From assembly GCF_030817015.1 (NCBI RefSeq), contig NZ_JAUSYS010000001.1:1488001-1552000 (forward strand): 64,000 bases of DNA, read 5' to 3'. The notes beneath the pieces were generated by a model, which saw nothing but the letters and a program-made list of their open reading frames with translations, was not told the DNA's origin and ran no database searches. Positions 39,172 through 47,458 of this stretch are shown one piece after another (the first letter of the stretch is position 1; each line of letters begins with the position of its first letter). The position numbers and the translations under genes were made by a program. Origin of the DNA: Arthrobacter sp. V1I7 (lineage in GTDB: Bacteria; Actinomycetota; Actinomycetes; Actinomycetales; Micrococcaceae).

Positions 39172-39364
39172 TAGTCCTTGTGCCTGCTGGGTACGAACCT
39201 GCCACAGGGGGATCGTTATCAACAGCCTGGCACCCCGGTCCTGTCAATTCCTGACGGAGCCGGACTGAAAACTTTCGGCGGGAATTTCCGGGCCGCATTT
39301 GCACCCGGGCTTGGCCGCCGTGACCCAACGTGAATGACCTGTGGCGTTCGCCAGGAGTGGATCA

Positions 39365-39724
39365 ATGCATATCCTCGATTCCGTAGATGCAGCCTCGCTG
39401 CGCACCGATGTTCCGACGTTCCGCGCGGGTGACACCCTCAAGGTTCACGTGAACATCATCGAAGGCAAGAACTCCCGTGTCCAGGTATTCCAGGGCTTCG
39501 TCCTGGGCCGCCACGGCGATGGCCTCCGCGAAACCTTCACCGTCCGCAAGGTCTCCTTCGGCGTCGGCGTAGAGCGTACCTTCCCGGTGCACTCCCCGAT
39601 CATCGAGAAGATCGAGCTCGTCTCCAAGGGTGACGTGCGCCGCGCCAAGCTGTACTACATGCGCAATCTGCGTGGCAAGGCCGCAAAGATCAAGGAAAAG
39701 CGCGACTTCCAGACCGCAAAGTAA
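39365..39724 (+). CDS. rplS: 50S ribosomal protein L19
   Basis: 119 residues from the ATG at 39365, with AGGAG upstream. [50 protein letters not shown].. and [45 protein letters not shown] are the L19 signature. An ATG eight codons earlier lacks a ribosome site. lepB follows after 110 bases. Confidence 0.97.
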   Translation: MHILDSVDAASLRTDVPTFRAGDTLKVHVNIIEGKNSRVQVFQGFVLGRHGDGLRETFTVRKVSFGVGVERTFPVHSPIIEKIELVSKGDVRRAKLYYMRNLRGKAAKIKEKRDFQTAK

Positions 39725-39834
39725 GTCTTCCACCACAGGCTTCCACCGCGGGTCCACGGACCGTATCCGGCTAGTCGCCGGAGCATCCGCAACAGCGCCG
39801 TTCAATTCAGAAAAGCGTTATGAGGATACGGATC

Positions 39835-40512
39835 ATGGACCAGACAAAACGCCAGCCCAGGAAACTTGGCTGGCGTTTTGCGTTGCTGGCGCTGGCCCTG
39901 GCCGTCGTGATCAGCGGCGTGATCCGTTCGCTGTGGCTGGACGTGTACTTCATTCCCTCCGCCTCGATGGAGCCGCTGTTCCGCGAGGGAGACAGGATCG
40001 TGGTGTCCCGGACAGGGCTCCAGGCCGAGCCGATCCGGCGCGGTGACGTCGTCGTCTTCGACGGGCGCGGCTCCTTCGCCCCGCTCAACAGCGGCAGGGG
40101 CCCGGTCCTCGACGTCCTTGCCGCGGCCGGGCACTGGCTCGGCCTGGCCGGCAGTGACAGCACCTACGTCAAACGCGTCATCGGGCTTCCCGGCGACGAG
40201 GTCATGTGTTGCGACCCGTCCGGCCGGCTTACTGTCAACGGCCAGCCCGTGGCGGAACCATATCTGTATCCGGGCGACGCCCCCAGCGAGCAGCGGTTCG
40301 GCGCGACCGTACCGGCCGGACGGCTGTGGCTGATGGGCGACCACCGCTCCATGTCGGCCGATTCGCGGAGCCTGCTGGGCGCTCCCGGCGGGGGAATGGT
40401 ACCGCTGGACCGGGTAGTCGGCCGGCCGGTACAGATCATCTGGCCTCTTGATAGATTTACAGCAGTAGGACGGCCCGCCGCGGCCGCGGACACAACAACG
40501 AACGGACAGTAG
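39835..40512 (+). CDS. lepB: Signal peptidase I (first of two tandem copies)
   Basis: 225 residues from the ATG at 39835 (GAGGA upstream); an ATG five codons earlier is also possible. One N-terminal membrane helix (WRFALLALALAVVISGVIRSLW), then FIPSASMEPLFREGD with the catalytic Ser (SMEP), YVKRVIGLPGDEV with the catalytic Lys, and LWLMGDHRSMSADSR. It cleaves Sec and Tat signal peptides outside the membrane. The stop is directly followed by the second lepB. Confidence 0.93.
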   Translation: MDQTKRQPRKLGWRFALLALALAVVISGVIRSLWLDVYFIPSASMEPLFREGDRIVVSRTGLQAEPIRRGDVVVFDGRGSFAPLNSGRGPVLDVLAAAGHWLGLAGSDSTYVKRVIGLPGDEVMCCDPSGRLTVNGQPVAEPYLYPGDAPSEQRFGATVPAGRLWLMGDHRSMSADSRSLLGAPGGGMVPLDRVVGRPVQIIWPLDRFTAVGRPAAAADTTTNGQ

Positions 40513-41526
40513 ATGCCGGAAACCGGATCCCGGATTCCCGAGCCGCGGGGGCAGGACCAGCCCCGGGTCACCTCCTCAGCGATTCCCACAACGGAGGCGC
40601 CCATGAGTCCTGAATACCAGGTTGACCCTGAGGCCGAAGTGGCGCCGCAGCACCCCACGGCCGCGCTGCCGCGTGCCCAGATCGCGTTGCCGCCTGCTCA
40701 GGTCGCATCGCCGGCCGAGCAGGCCGAGCCTGCCCAGCAGGCGGGCGTGGCTTCGTCCGTCCCCGTGTCCACCCAGCGTCCCGCCGCCTCCGGGCCGTCG
40801 CACGCCGGTCCCCAGTCCAAGCGGGCCAGGAGGGCAAAGGCGAAGGAAGGCCGAAGCCAGCTCTTCCTGTGGTTCAAGGAAATCGCCACCGTGGTGGTCG
40901 TCGCCATCGTGCTGTCCTTCCTGATCAAGACATTCCTTTTTCGGGCGTTCTACATCCCGTCCGAATCCATGGTCAACACGCTGGACGTGAACGATCGCAT
41001 TTTTGTGAACCTCCTCGTCCCGGAGCCGTTCGCCCTCCAGCGGGGCGACGTCGTGGTTTTCAAGGACACCAAGGGCTGGCTGGCCCCCGCGGAGGAAAGG
41101 GCGGACGGGCCCTTCACCTCGGTGCAGGACGGGCTGACCTTCGTCGGCCTGCTGCCGGACAACTCCGAGCAACACCTGGTCAAACGGGTCATCGGGCTGC
41201 CCGGAGACCGCGTTGTTTGTTGCGACGCGGGAAGCCAGCTCGCGGTCAACGGCACCCCTCTAACCGAGAATTACATCAACGCCGCCGAAGCGCCGACGGT
41301 GCGGGAGTTTGACGTCGTCGTTCCGGACGGCAAGGTCTGGGTCATGGGAGACAACCGGAACCACTCCGCCGACTCGCGCGCCCACATGGACAGCAGCGGA
41401 GGCTTCGTGGATGTGGCAGATATCGAGGGTAAGGCGGCCGTCATTGCCTGGCCACTGAACCGCATCACGTCCCTGGATAACTACCCGGACGTCTTCCGGA
41501 ACGTTCCCGCGCCGTCGGGCAAATAA
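40513..41526 (+). CDS. lepB: Signal peptidase I (second tandem copy) with long cytoplasmic N-terminus
   Basis: 337 residues. About 115 residues of Pro/Ala/Gln-rich, disordered-looking sequence precede a basic cluster (SKRARRAKAKEG), then a membrane helix (IATVVVVAIVLSFLIKTFL). Catalytic boxes are FYIPSESMVNTLDVNDRI (Ser), LVKRVIGLPGDRVVCC (Lys) and VWVMGDNRNHSADSR. It shares the VxCCD motif with its neighbour, so the pair arose by duplication. Division of labour between the two is not known. An internal ATG (MSPEYQ) is a possible alternative start. Confidence 0.93.
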   Translation: MPETGSRIPEPRGQDQPRVTSSAIPTTEAPMSPEYQVDPEAEVAPQHPTAALPRAQIALPPAQVASPAEQAEPAQQAGVASSVPVSTQRPAASGPSHAGPQSKRARRAKAKEGRSQLFLWFKEIATVVVVAIVLSFLIKTFLFRAFYIPSESMVNTLDVNDRIFVNLLVPEPFALQRGDVVVFKDTKGWLAPAEERADGPFTSVQDGLTFVGLLPDNSEQHLVKRVIGLPGDRVVCCDAGSQLAVNGTPLTENYINAAEAPTVREFDVVVPDGKVWVMGDNRNHSADSRAHMDSSGGFVDVADIEGKAAVIAWPLNRITSLDNYPDVFRNVPAPSGK

Positions 41527-41549
41527 TGGCTGGCAGGTAATCACTCACC

Positions 41550-42215
41550 ATGTCTGAAGCACCTACCCTCGACTACGAACGCCGGTTCCGTGGCTCCGGC
41601 GCCCGGCTCCTCGCCGGCATCGACGAGGTGGGCCGCGGTGCCCTGGCCGGGCCGGTGAGCGTGGGGATCGCGGTCGTGGACCTTTCCGAGCTGAAGCTGC
41701 TGGCGGATGTGCGGGACAGCAAGCTGCTCAAGGTGGCGGACCGGGAACGCCTGGTGCCGCTCGTCCGAAGCTGGAGCGTGGCGTCCGCCGTCGGGCATGC
41801 CTCGGCCAACGAGATCGACGCGCTTGGAATTATCGGAGCGCTTCGGCTCGCCGGGAACCGGGCCTGGCTGGCCGTGCTGGCCGCCGGTGTGACCCCCGAC
41901 GTCGTGCTGCTCGACGGCAGCCACAACTGGCTCTCCCCGGTGGCCCAGCCTTCCCTGTTCGACGATGGCCCGGCGGAGGCCGGTTGCGACGCGCCGGTGC
42001 ACACCCTCGTCAAAGCCGACATGCAATGCCTCAGCGTCGCCGCGGCCAGCATCCTTGCCAAGGTGGAACGTGACGGCCAGATGCGCCAGCTGCACTCGGA
42101 GTATCCCGCGTTCGGCTGGGACGAGAACAAGGGCTATGGCACCGCCGCCCACAAGGACGCGCTCCGCGCCGCCGGTCCCACGCCGTACCACCGGGTCAGC
42201 TGGCAGCTCCTCTAG
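41550..42215 (+). CDS. rnhB: Ribonuclease HII
   Basis: 221 residues. [24 protein letters not shown] contains the catalytic Asp-Glu pair; [30 protein letters not shown] and [18 protein letters not shown] complete the family pattern. It cuts RNA-DNA hybrids and single misincorporated ribonucleotides. The stop codon lies in the first copy of a 30-bp tandem duplication. Confidence 0.96.
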   Translation: MSEAPTLDYERRFRGSGARLLAGIDEVGRGALAGPVSVGIAVVDLSELKLLADVRDSKLLKVADRERLVPLVRSWSVASAVGHASANEIDALGIIGALRLAGNRAWLAVLAAGVTPDVVLLDGSHNWLSPVAQPSLFDDGPAEAGCDAPVHTLVKADMQCLSVAAASILAKVERDGQMRQLHSEYPAFGWDENKGYGTAAHKDALRAAGPTPYHRVSWQLL

Positions 42216-42250
42216 CTTCTCCGGGTCAGCTGGCAGCTCCTCTAGCTTCT
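42191..42250 (+). repeat. Perfect 30-bp tandem duplication over the rnhB stop
   Basis: Bases 42191-42220 and 42221-42250 are identical (start CCGGGTCAGCTGG, end CTAGCTTCT). The first copy encodes the last residues and TAG of rnhB; the second is non-coding. A recent slippage-type event. Confidence 0.95.
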
Positions 42251-42326
42251 CCGGGTCCGGGCTCTCCAATGACGGCTACGGACCGCCGTGGCGCAAGCCG
42301 GGTGCCGGATGGTGCAAGATGGAACC

Positions 42327-42653
42327 ATGAGTGCCGAGGACCTTGAAAACTATGAAACCGACATGGAGCTCCAGCTCTACCGCGAATACCGCGACGTCGT
42401 CGGGTTGTTCAGCTACGTGGTCGAGACCGAACGGCGTTTCTATCTGGCCAACCACGTGGATCTGCAGGCCCGCAGCGCCGACGGTGAGGTCTACTTCGAC
42501 CTGACTCTGCAGGACGCCTGGGTGTGGGATGTCTACCGCTCGGCCCGTTTCGTCAAGAGTGTCCGGGTCATCACCTTTAAAGACGTAAACGTCGAGGAAC
42601 TCCCGCGCAGCGAGGAGCTGGCCCTGCCGAAGGTCGATGACCTGGGAAACTGA
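42327..42653 (+). CDS. DUF2469 family protein
   Basis: 108 residues from the ATG at 42327. MSAEDLENYETDMELQLYREYRDVVGLFSYVVETERRFYLANHVD and DAWVWDVYRSARFVKSVRVITFKDVNVEEL are highly conserved across actinobacteria. The function is unknown. It regularly sits between rnhB and yraN, as here. Acidic, soluble, no signal. Confidence 0.92.
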   Translation: MSAEDLENYETDMELQLYREYRDVVGLFSYVVETERRFYLANHVDLQARSADGEVYFDLTLQDAWVWDVYRSARFVKSVRVITFKDVNVEELPRSEELALPKVDDLGN

Positions 42654-42665
42654 TTCCCCGATGGG

Positions 42666-43027
42666 TCAGGCTGACCGTTCGAGCTCCTGGATGAACCCGC
42701 CCAGCTTCGAGTGCAGCTCCTTCAAGCCAGCGATGGTCGTGCTGAGCATGGCAGAATCCTGGTCCTTGGTGATGTCCCGGAACCTCAGGATCATCTCTGG
42801 TCGTTCCTCTTCGTCCGGGATGTAGCTCACCTCGATGAAGATGGTGTCGATTCGGTCAGGAAAGCCGCCGAGGGCCCAGAACTGCGCGGCCAAGGAAGCT
42901 GTTGCGGGATTACCGGGCGGGCCGGCGGCTCCTCCTTGTGAGAGTAAAGGCAACGCAGGGTCAGGCACTCGGCAGCGGCGTCATTGTGCTCGTCGCACCA
43001 CGGCTGACACGTTGAATTAGATGGCAT
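42666..43027 (-). pseudogene. Small DUF6907-like protein split by a frameshift
   Basis: The ATG at 43027 (AAGGGG upstream) opens MPSNSTCQPWCDEHNDAAAECLTLRCLYSHKEEPPARP, with the CxxWC...C...H pattern of a small Cys/His cluster. The frame then drifts into Ser/Pro-rich filler and stops at 42827. A different minus-strand frame across 42666-42968 carries the sensible C-terminal half: RIDTIFIEVSYIPDEEERPEMILRFRDITKDQDS, ending KLGGFIQELERSA. Together the halves match the DUF6907 layout, so a one-base shift near 42880-42935 is likely. It may be a disrupted gene, a sequencing error, or two unrelated frames. Confidence 0.55.
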
Positions 43028-43217
43028 GTTGGTCCCCTTCAGAGTCGTACACCCGGTCCCCGGATCGGCAACCTGTGCGGCTGTCATGGAAAGTCTAGAG
43101 ACGGGCTACGACAGTGAGCTGACGTGCTTCCCCCGGCAGCCCGCCCTCGATCAGGAGTTTCCCACATAGCCCAATGGGCCCCTGTGCCGGATCCGGATGC
43201 CGCCGCACGCTGGTCCT

Positions 43218-43574
43218 ATGAGAGCAAAAGACCTGCTGGGCCGGCGCGGCGAGGAACTCGCGGCCGAATATCTTGAAGCCCAGGGCATGCGGATCGTGGA
43301 CCGCAACTGGCGTTGTCCCGAGGGCGAGATCGACATCGTCGCGCTGGACGGCGACGCGCTCGTCATCGCGGAGGTGAAGACCCGAAGATCCGTCGCCTAC
43401 GGCCATCCCTTCGAAGCCGTCGGCGTGGACAAACTAGCCCGGCTGCATCGGCTGGCCTCGGCCTGGTGCCGCGACCATGAGCTGCGGATGCCGTTGCGCA
43501 GGATAGATGTCGTTGCCGTGCTCGACGACGGCATCGGCAACCCGGCAGTGGAACACCTCAAAGGGGTGGGGTAG
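43218..43574 (+). CDS. yraN: UPF0102 (YraN) family protein
   Basis: 118 residues from the ATG at 43218. LLGRRGEELAAEYLEAQGMRIVDRNWRC, EGEIDIVALDGDALVIAEVKTRRS and FEAVGVDKLARLHRLASAW form the restriction-endonuclease-like core (E..D..ExK). Its role is unproven; it is nearly always upstream of comM. The comM GTG begins one base after its stop. Confidence 0.93.
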   Translation: MRAKDLLGRRGEELAAEYLEAQGMRIVDRNWRCPEGEIDIVALDGDALVIAEVKTRRSVAYGHPFEAVGVDKLARLHRLASAWCRDHELRMPLRRIDVVAVLDDGIGNPAVEHLKGVG

Positions 43575-45122
43575 GTGGCGCTCGGCCGGTCCTATTCGGT
43601 GGCCCTCGTGGGACTCAACGGCTACATCGTCGAAGTCGAGGCCGACATCGGCCAGACCCTGCCCGCGTTCATCATTTTGGGCCTGCCGGACGCGTCGCTC
43701 AATGAGGCCAAGGAACGGATCCGCTCTGCGGCCCAGAACTCCGGAATTCCGCTGAGCCGCCGGAAAATCACGGCCAACCTCATCCCGGCATCGCTGCCGA
43801 AGCGAGGTTCCGGGTTCGACCTGGCCATCGCCATGGCCGCGCTGCTGGCTTCCAATGATGTCCGCTCCACGGGGCGGACCGTCTTCATTGCCGAGCTGGG
43901 CCTGGACGGGAGGCTGCGGCCGGTCCGGGGTGTTTTGCCCGCGGTCATGGCCGCTGTCCGGGCGGGATTCCCGGATGTCGTCGTGGCGAAATCCAACGCC
44001 GCGGAAGCGGAACTCGTCCCTGGCGCCCGGGTGCAGGGTTACTCGACGCTGGCCCGACTGGCGTTCGACTTCGGCGCGGACCCCCAGGATCTGGTCCTGG
44101 GCTTCGAACCTGATCCTGAGGACGATGACGGGGAAACCGGCCCGGACGGTACTCCAGCCATGCCGCCGGACATGCGTGACGTGTCGGGGCAGTCGGAGGC
44201 CCGCCGGGCCCTGGAGGTCGCCGCGGCAGGCGCCCACCATCTCTTGTTGACGGGACCGCCAGGGGCGGGGAAAACGATGCTGGCCGAGCGTCTGCCGGGA
44301 CTCCTCCCCGACCTCGGGGACACGGAAGCGATGGAAGTCACCGCCATCCACTCCCTCTGCGCACTTACGTCCGCGTCCGTCCGGCTGCTGCGGCGGCCAC
44401 CGTACGAGAACCCGCACCACACCGCCACATCGGCCGCGATCATCGGCGGCGGGTCAGGGCTGCCCCGTCCCGGGGCCGCGTCCCGGGCCCACCGCGGCGT
44501 GTTGTTCCTCGACGAGGCACCTGAATATGAACGCCGGGTGCTCGATGCGCTCCGGCAGCCGCTGGAGAGCGGGGAGCTGGTGATCCACCGGTCCGCGGGC
44601 ACGGCGGCGTATCCTGCCCGTTTCCAGCTGGTACTGGCTGCCAACCCCTGTCCGTGCGGCAAGGCGTCCGGCAAGGGCGTGGACTGCACCTGCACCCCCA
44701 CCATGCGGCGGCGCTATCTGTCTCGCATGTCGGGTCCGCTGCTGGACCGGGTGGACATCCAGCTTGAAGTCGAGCGGGTCTCTTTGGCCGACTTCGGTCA
44801 GCCGGGATCAGAGGAGGACACCGCGACGATCGCGGCGCGGGTCGCGGCGGCGAGGAAGTGCCAGCTGGGGAGGCTGATGCCCTTCGGACTCGAGACCAAC
44901 GCCCAGGTCCCCGGCAGACTGCTCAGGGGCGCCTTCCGGCTCGGGCCCCCGACCACGCGGATCCTGGACCATGCCTTGGAGCGTGGCGTACTCACGGCCC
45001 GCGGCTACGACCGCGTGCTCCGTCTCGCCTGGACACTTGCTGACCTGGCCGGGCGGGATCTTCCCGGAGCCGACGACATCGGTCAGGCTCTCAGCCTTCG
45101 ACAGGCAGCTGCGCCCGCCTAG
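43575..45122 (+). CDS. comM: YifB/ComM Mg-chelatase-type AAA+ ATPase
   Basis: 515 residues from a GTG. The N-terminal LonC-like domain (SVALVGLNGYIVEVEADIGQTLPAFIILGLPDASLNEAKERI) is followed by AAA+ motifs LLTGPPGAGKTMLAERLPGLLPDL (Walker A), HRGVLFLDEAPEYERRVLDALRQPLESGE (Walker B), LVLAANPCPCG and a C-terminal lid. ComM is a hexameric helicase that aids integration of transformed DNA. dprA follows directly, and both hint at transformation ability, although no comEC is visible. Confidence 0.94.
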   Translation: MALGRSYSVALVGLNGYIVEVEADIGQTLPAFIILGLPDASLNEAKERIRSAAQNSGIPLSRRKITANLIPASLPKRGSGFDLAIAMAALLASNDVRSTGRTVFIAELGLDGRLRPVRGVLPAVMAAVRAGFPDVVVAKSNAAEAELVPGARVQGYSTLARLAFDFGADPQDLVLGFEPDPEDDDGETGPDGTPAMPPDMRDVSGQSEARRALEVAAAGAHHLLLTGPPGAGKTMLAERLPGLLPDLGDTEAMEVTAIHSLCALTSASVRLLRRPPYENPHHTATSAAIIGGGSGLPRPGAASRAHRGVLFLDEAPEYERRVLDALRQPLESGELVIHRSAGTAAYPARFQLVLAANPCPCGKASGKGVDCTCTPTMRRRYLSRMSGPLLDRVDIQLEVERVSLADFGQPGSEEDTATIAARVAAARKCQLGRLMPFGLETNAQVPGRLLRGAFRLGPPTTRILDHALERGVLTARGYDRVLRLAWTLADLAGRDLPGADDIGQALSLRQAAAPA

Positions 45123-45206
45123 CGGGAAGGGCGGTTTCCAAAAACTTCCGCCATCTCCGGGCCCGCCCCGGGCACCGGAGCACTGAACAGCGTTGGAAAG
45201 GACACC

Positions 45207-46394
45207 ATGATCGAGGCCGAGCGGACAGCCAGGGCGGCATTGTCCCGGCTGTTCGAGCCGCAGGACGCCGCCGGCCTGGCGCTGGTGCAGGTTGCCGGGG
45301 CGGAGGACGCGCTGCGCATCGCCACGGGGGAACTGACCGTGGGTCCGGACTTTGAGCAGGATATGTCCCGCGTGCTGACGGACAACAGCTCCGGCAGCGG
45401 CTGGACAGGACTGGCAACCGCCCGGATGCGCTGGGCCCCCCGCGTTCCTGACCTGGCGCCGGCCCGGGACCTGGCCACGATGGAACGGCTGGGCGGACGC
45501 ATGATCATCCCTTCGGACGAACTCTGGCCCCGACAGCTCGCGGACCTCGGCTTGCAGGAACCGATCTGCCTCTGGTGGCGCGGGGTCGAGCAGCCACTGC
45601 CACCAGCCGCCAAATCCATTGCCCTGGTGGGTTCGCGGGACAGCACCTCCTATGGATCGTCCGTCACCGGAGACCTCGCCTATTCACTGGCGCAGCGGGG
45701 CTTCACGATCATCTCGGGAGGCGCCTACGGCATCGACGCCCACGCCCACCGGGCTGCCCTGGCCGGAAGCAGCGGCGGCGTTCCCACTATCGCCGTGATG
45801 GCCGGGGGAGTAGACCGGTTCTATCCGTCCGGAAACGAGGACCTGCTGCGGGCCGTGGCAAACCAGGGTGCGGTTCTCGCCGAGGTCCCGCCCGGTTCGG
45901 CGCCCACCCGGTACAGGTTTCTGCAGCGGAACAGGCTCATCGCGGCACTGGCATCCGTCACTGTCGTGGTCGAAGCCCGGTGGAGATCCGGTGCCCTCAA
46001 CACGGCCCACCACGCCGAAACCCTCGGCCGGGCCGTCGGCGCCGTGCCCGGATCGGTGCACAGCGCCAATTCGGCAGGGTGCCACCGGCTGCTCCGGGAA
46101 GGCGGAGCCGTTTGTGTCACTGACGCGGCGGAGATCGCAGAGCTCGCGTCCCCGAGCGGGGAATCGCTCCCGGAAACCAGGACGGGCAGGGCTGAAGTCC
46201 AGGACGGCCTGACGCTGGAGGACCTGATTCTCCTGGACGCCCTTCCCCTGCGGACCACCAGCACGGTCGAGAAGCTCGCGACGGTGGCGGGGCTGAGTAC
46301 AGGCTCGGTCCGTGCCGGGCTCGGCCGGCTCGGGCTGTTGGGCCTTGCCGAGTCACTTCGCGGCGGCTGGAAACGGTCACGGAAGGCCGGGTGA
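45207..46394 (+). CDS. dprA: DNA-processing protein DprA
   Basis: 395 residues, with GGAAAGGA before the ATG. The Rossmann core has ALVGSRDSTSYG, IISGGAYGIDAHAHRAALAG, VMAGGVDRFYPSGNEDL, RFLQRNRLIAALASVTVVVEA and GSVHSANSAGCHRLLREGGA. The C-terminal tail (LRTTSTVEKLATVAGLSTGSVRAGLGRL) is a winged-helix domain. DprA loads RecA on incoming single-stranded DNA. It lies between comM and xerC. Confidence 0.95.
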   Translation: MIEAERTARAALSRLFEPQDAAGLALVQVAGAEDALRIATGELTVGPDFEQDMSRVLTDNSSGSGWTGLATARMRWAPRVPDLAPARDLATMERLGGRMIIPSDELWPRQLADLGLQEPICLWWRGVEQPLPPAAKSIALVGSRDSTSYGSSVTGDLAYSLAQRGFTIISGGAYGIDAHAHRAALAGSSGGVPTIAVMAGGVDRFYPSGNEDLLRAVANQGAVLAEVPPGSAPTRYRFLQRNRLIAALASVTVVVEARWRSGALNTAHHAETLGRAVGAVPGSVHSANSAGCHRLLREGGAVCVTDAAEIAELASPSGESLPETRTGRAEVQDGLTLEDLILLDALPLRTTSTVEKLATVAGLSTGSVRAGLGRLGLLGLAESLRGGWKRSRKAG

Positions 46395-46493
46395 CAGGAT
46401 GCCACACGGCGCCGCATCTGCCGGCGGTCGGGCGCACCCGCGGCTCGCCGTTGGGTTCCTTGATTGCCCGGCGAATCCTGCGAGAGTAGGAGC

Positions 46494-47420
46494 GTGTCAT
46501 CAAAGGAACTCCCGGCCGCGCTGGCCACCGCTGCTGAGGGCTTCGCCCGCTATCTGCAGGCCGAACGCGGCCGTTCGGCCCACACCGTGCGCGCCTACTT
46601 GTCCGACGTCGGAAGCCTGCTGGGCTATGCCGCATCGGAGGGCGTGCAGGATCTCACCGGGCTGGAGCTCGGCACCCTGCGGCGTTGGCTCGGTGCCCAG
46701 AGTGAAGCGGGCATGTCCCGCGCCACGCTGGGCCGGCGCTCCGCCACGGCCAGGGCCTTCACCGCATGGGCGGTCCGTGACGAACGGATCGAGTCTGACC
46801 CGGCGCTCCGGCTGAAAGCCCCCAAGCGGGAGAAGTCGCTGCCCGGCGTACTTCACCAGGCACAGGTGCTTCGGCTCGTGGAAGGGGCGGAATCCGCCGC
46901 CGTCGAGGGCGGTCCTATGCCCTTGCGCGCCCGGGCCATGGTCGAACTGTTGTACGCCACCGGTGTCCGGGTGGGCGAGCTGGCCGGTTTGGACGTCGAT
47001 GACCTCGACCCCGACCGTCGGACCCTGCGCGTGCTCGGCAAGGGCAACAAGGAGCGCACCGTGCCCTACGGCCTCCCGGCGGCCCTCGCGGTAGACGACT
47101 GGCTCCGCCGTGGCCGGACCGCCCTCGCCACTGCGGCGTCGGGGCCGGCCTTGTTCCTCGGTGCGCGCGGCAACCGGGTGGACCAGCGTCAGGTCCGCAG
47201 CGTCGTCCACGATCTCCTGGAAGCCCTCGGAGACACGTCCGCGACCGGGCCGCACGCCCTCCGCCACTCGGCCGCCACGCACCTGCTCGACGGCGGCGCA
47301 GATCTCCGGGCGGTGCAGGAGATCCTGGGCCACAGCAGTCTCGCCACTACCCAGATCTATACGCATGTCTCGGTCGACCGGCTTCGAAAGAGCTATCTGC
47401 AGGCCCATCCGCGGGCCTAG
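46494..47420 (+). CDS. xerC: Tyrosine recombinase XerC
   Basis: 308 residues from the GTG at 46494, preceded by AGGAG; a longer frame upstream is not family-like. The SAM-like core-binding domain ([23 protein letters not shown]) is followed by the catalytic residues R ([13 protein letters not shown]), K ([12 protein letters not shown]), HxxR ([16 protein letters not shown]), H ([10 protein letters not shown]) and Tyr ([10 protein letters not shown]). With XerD it resolves chromosome dimers at dif. The 46 kb position next to dprA is the usual one. Confidence 0.93.
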   Translation: MSSKELPAALATAAEGFARYLQAERGRSAHTVRAYLSDVGSLLGYAASEGVQDLTGLELGTLRRWLGAQSEAGMSRATLGRRSATARAFTAWAVRDERIESDPALRLKAPKREKSLPGVLHQAQVLRLVEGAESAAVEGGPMPLRARAMVELLYATGVRVGELAGLDVDDLDPDRRTLRVLGKGNKERTVPYGLPAALAVDDWLRRGRTALATAASGPALFLGARGNRVDQRQVRSVVHDLLEALGDTSATGPHALRHSAATHLLDGGADLRAVQEILGHSSLATTQIYTHVSVDRLRKSYLQAHPRA

Positions 47421-47458
47421 AGACCGGTGGCCGGGACAACCGCACAGGCAGCCAGGGA

